Source: Prinia subflava
Taxonomy: Eukaryota; Chordata; Aves; Passeriformes; Cisticolidae
NCBI RefSeq assembly: GCF_021018805.1
Contig: NC_086248.1
Coordinates: 59,897,485-59,961,484, forward strand
Reading direction: 5' to 3'
DNA: 64,000 bases
A program made the translations under genes and the position numbers. The notes beneath the pieces were generated by a model. That model ran no database searches. It was given only the letters and a program-made list of their open reading frames with translations, and was not told where the DNA came from. This document shows positions 61,957 through 64,000 of the stretch, in pieces. The number at the start of each line of letters is the position of its first letter. Position 1 is the stretch's first letter.

Positions 61957-63800
61957 TTGAGCTATGCAGCTGATATTGGTGTTTCTATGCTTTTTGGGAA
62001 TAGTCTGTAGGAGCAGATCCAAAGGAAGTCCCCTTTCACAGCAAAAGAAGGAAGAGGAGACAGGATGTGGATGCTAAACTGATCAACAACCCATACATCC
62101 TTCCTTCCCTTCCCATGTTAGTTCTGCATACAATGCAGGCTGCAGTAGGATGTCTTTTTTCACCTTGGATTCTTTCCGTGTAACTTTTTTTAGGTTTTGC
62201 TATTTAAAATAACATTTGCTCTTGCTTTTCCATCGTCAGCAACTCATTCTGCCAATAGCAAATGCTATAAAAATGGGCAAGACTATATGGACCTAACTCT
62301 GACAGTCCTGTAGAGTAGAAAGGTAAAACAAAATGCGGGTGAAGGCAGGAAAAGATTGGGTCAGCTGGAAAAAGCAATACAATATTCTATTTACCTACTT
62401 TGAGTGTTGTTATCCTGATTTTTTCTGTTGTTTGCTGATTGTTTTACCCTATTTTCCTCTTCCCACATTTATGCTCTCTTGTAATTGCTGGTGTAAGTTA
62501 GTTTTACTGCTTTGTAAAGGACAAATATGTTTAATGGTCTCTTTGTAAAATCAGGGAAATAGGGGTTTTTTTCTCACTAGCTAGCTACCTGAGATCAAAC
62601 TCTAGATCCTTTATGCCATTGCAAAATGTATCTCAGTTACATGCTGTTTGGAGGGGAGAAAAACATTAAAACCCAGAGGGCAAGTAAAAAGAGCTCAACT
62701 GGGAAACAATAGGAAATAATATCCTTGGCATTACCTTACCCTGAAGAAAATGTTGTTAAAAGTCAATTTAAGTTTTAGGAGTTGGCTCACCCAGGAGCTG
62801 ACAATGGTGGAAGTCAATAGGCATTAATGTGTACTCATATACAGAAGAGAGCCTCAAAATTACTTCAAAAGTCCAGAGGAAAGGAGAAATTTATTCAGTG
62901 GTGGAGGAAGAGAGGTAAAAACATAATAAAATAAATAGACAGGAGAGACTCTTTCTTAAGATCTTAAAGACGATGGATGGCTGGAGTGGAGTTATATAAA
63001 ATGTGTTTTTTTTTCTATAAAAGTGATAACTCTTGGGCTATTGCATAACTTACAGAGAAATAATAACTATTGCTAAGTTACAGAGGCTCTTACATATCAG
63101 GAGCTCCATCTGACCCTGGGGAGGAGAAGGTGAAAAAACACAAGGGGAGAAAAGTGATGAGACCCTTGTTTCTGCAAGGATAGGGAAATGAGAAAGTGGT
63201 GAAGTCCTTGGCATGTGGGCGGAAAATGTCAGCCTCGATGTTAAGCTTGACCTGAGCACTTTAATAACACACAGAAAAACCCAAGTTGACATCGTGCTGA
63301 GTTATTTGCATGTCTTTCTCTGGACTTGCCTCTGGAGTCTGTAGCCATGTTTTGTCTTAATAGGAAGGCTCCTTGTGGGCTGCAAGGTGCTCTTTTGGGC
63401 CTAAAAATTCCCATTTTTCTCTCTACTTCAGCCCATGTTGGTCCAATTCTTTCTGAGAGGAGCTGGTCCTGCTCTGCATGGACAGGACAACAGCAACACC
63501 CAGGCAGCTAAAATCTGTTGTCCTTCCCAATTTCTTTATTGCAGGCTGTCATGATTTTATTGCAGGATGGGTGGTATTTATTTTAATTACCATTTCAGTC
63601 GCTGGTGTCAGCGATTAAATAAGAATCTTACCTTTTACTTAAAAATATCCAGCATTTGTAGGTGTTGAGAAAGAGTTTGAAAATGTGGTAATGTGGTGTG
63701 AATTATACTCTGGAGGCTTAAAGGCTAGGAAACAAAGCAGCAAATTTGAACCCCCCTTTATTTTATTAGTTTCACCTTCTGAGGTTGCTGAAAATCCTTT

Positions 63801-64000
63801 CTCTTCTCTTCTCTTCTCTTCTCTTCTCTTCTCTTCTCTTCTCTTCTCTTCTCTTCTCTTCTCTTCTCTTCTCTTCTCTTCTCTTCTCTTCTCTTCTCTT
63901 CTCTTCTCTTCTCTTCTCTTCTCTTCTCTTCTCTTCTCTTCTCTTCTCTTCTCTTCTCTTCTCTTCTCTTCTCTTCTCTTCTCTTCTCTTCTCTTCTCTT
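63801..64000 (+). repeat. (CTCTT)n pentanucleotide microsatellite, 40 perfect copies, open at the right edge
   Basis: Two hundred bases of uninterrupted ctctt run to the end of the window, preceded by a short run of T. No substitution or length slip is visible. Confidence 0.98.

Larger units (their letters stand above)
45606..64000 (+). other. Long TIAM2 intron after the PDZ exon, continuing beyond the window
   Basis: At least 18.4 kb without a recognisable next TIAM2 exon; I looked for a segment coding DFSNVPDIT in phase 1 and did not find it. It contains the AT-rich block at 46805-47480, the CR1 fragment at 47555-48805, a palindrome at 49859-49884, a GC-rich island at 50230-50600, a possible terminal exon at 54231, an old LINE at 57330-58400, an LTR at 60041-61005 and a pentamer array at the right edge. 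In mammals this region precedes the DH-PH part, from which a short isoform is made. Confidence 0.7.

Noticed and set aside
1..64000. CRISPR arrays, bacterial operons, tRNA or rRNA genes
   Set aside because: None seen. The split genes, CR1 elements and LTR show vertebrate nuclear DNA, and no cloverleaf or rRNA core was noticed by eye.

Overview
The window is vertebrate nuclear DNA, most likely from a bird and probably a passerine. It carries the 5' two thirds of the coding exons of one large gene on the + strand, TIAM2 (STEF), a guanine nucleotide exchange factor for the small GTPase Rac1. The gene was recognised because its conceptual protein matches what I recall of vertebrate TIAM2 from the start (MGNSESQYSLQGSKNH) through the PDZ domain. 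No database search was possible. The avian call rests on CR1 retroposon remnants with the typical 3' end and 8-bp ATTCTGTG-type tail, and on a roughly 1-kb LTR resembling a family I know from bird genomes.

Layout: 1-8543 lies upstream of the start codon, with no coding exon and one candidate untranslated exon (7368-7479). Twelve coding exons follow between 8550 and 45605: 8550-9746, 15589-16024, 19923-20095, 21111-21335, 30724-30909, 31857-32003, 35447-35509, 39780(or 39777)-39944, 42676-42780(or 42786), 43201-43279, 44196-44288 and 45345-45605. Joined, they encode about 1,043 residues: a myristoylation-type N terminus, a long Ser-rich segment, a basic cluster, an N-terminal PH domain, a coiled-coil/extension module, a Raf-like Ras-binding domain and a PDZ domain. 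The catalytic DH-PH part is not in the window. The last exon ends in phase 1 with a good donor, and 45606-64000 appears to be intron.

That last 18.4 kb holds a 1.25-kb antisense CR1 fragment, an AT-rich block that looks like a conserved enhancer, a GC-rich island, a 26-bp perfect palindrome, a degraded ancient LINE, a solo LTR, a G-quadruplex motif, and a perfect (CTCTT)40 array running off the right edge.

The most unusual observation is the exon joining the Ras-binding and PDZ domains. At its expected end the intron starts with GA instead of GT (CAG/GAAAGT), one base away from a perfect donor, and a weaker in-frame GT lies 6 bases downstream. There is also a tandem NAGNAG acceptor at 39775-39779 and a possible intronic terminal exon at 54231. 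I see no prokaryotic-type system, CRISPR array, tRNA, rRNA or second protein-coding gene.
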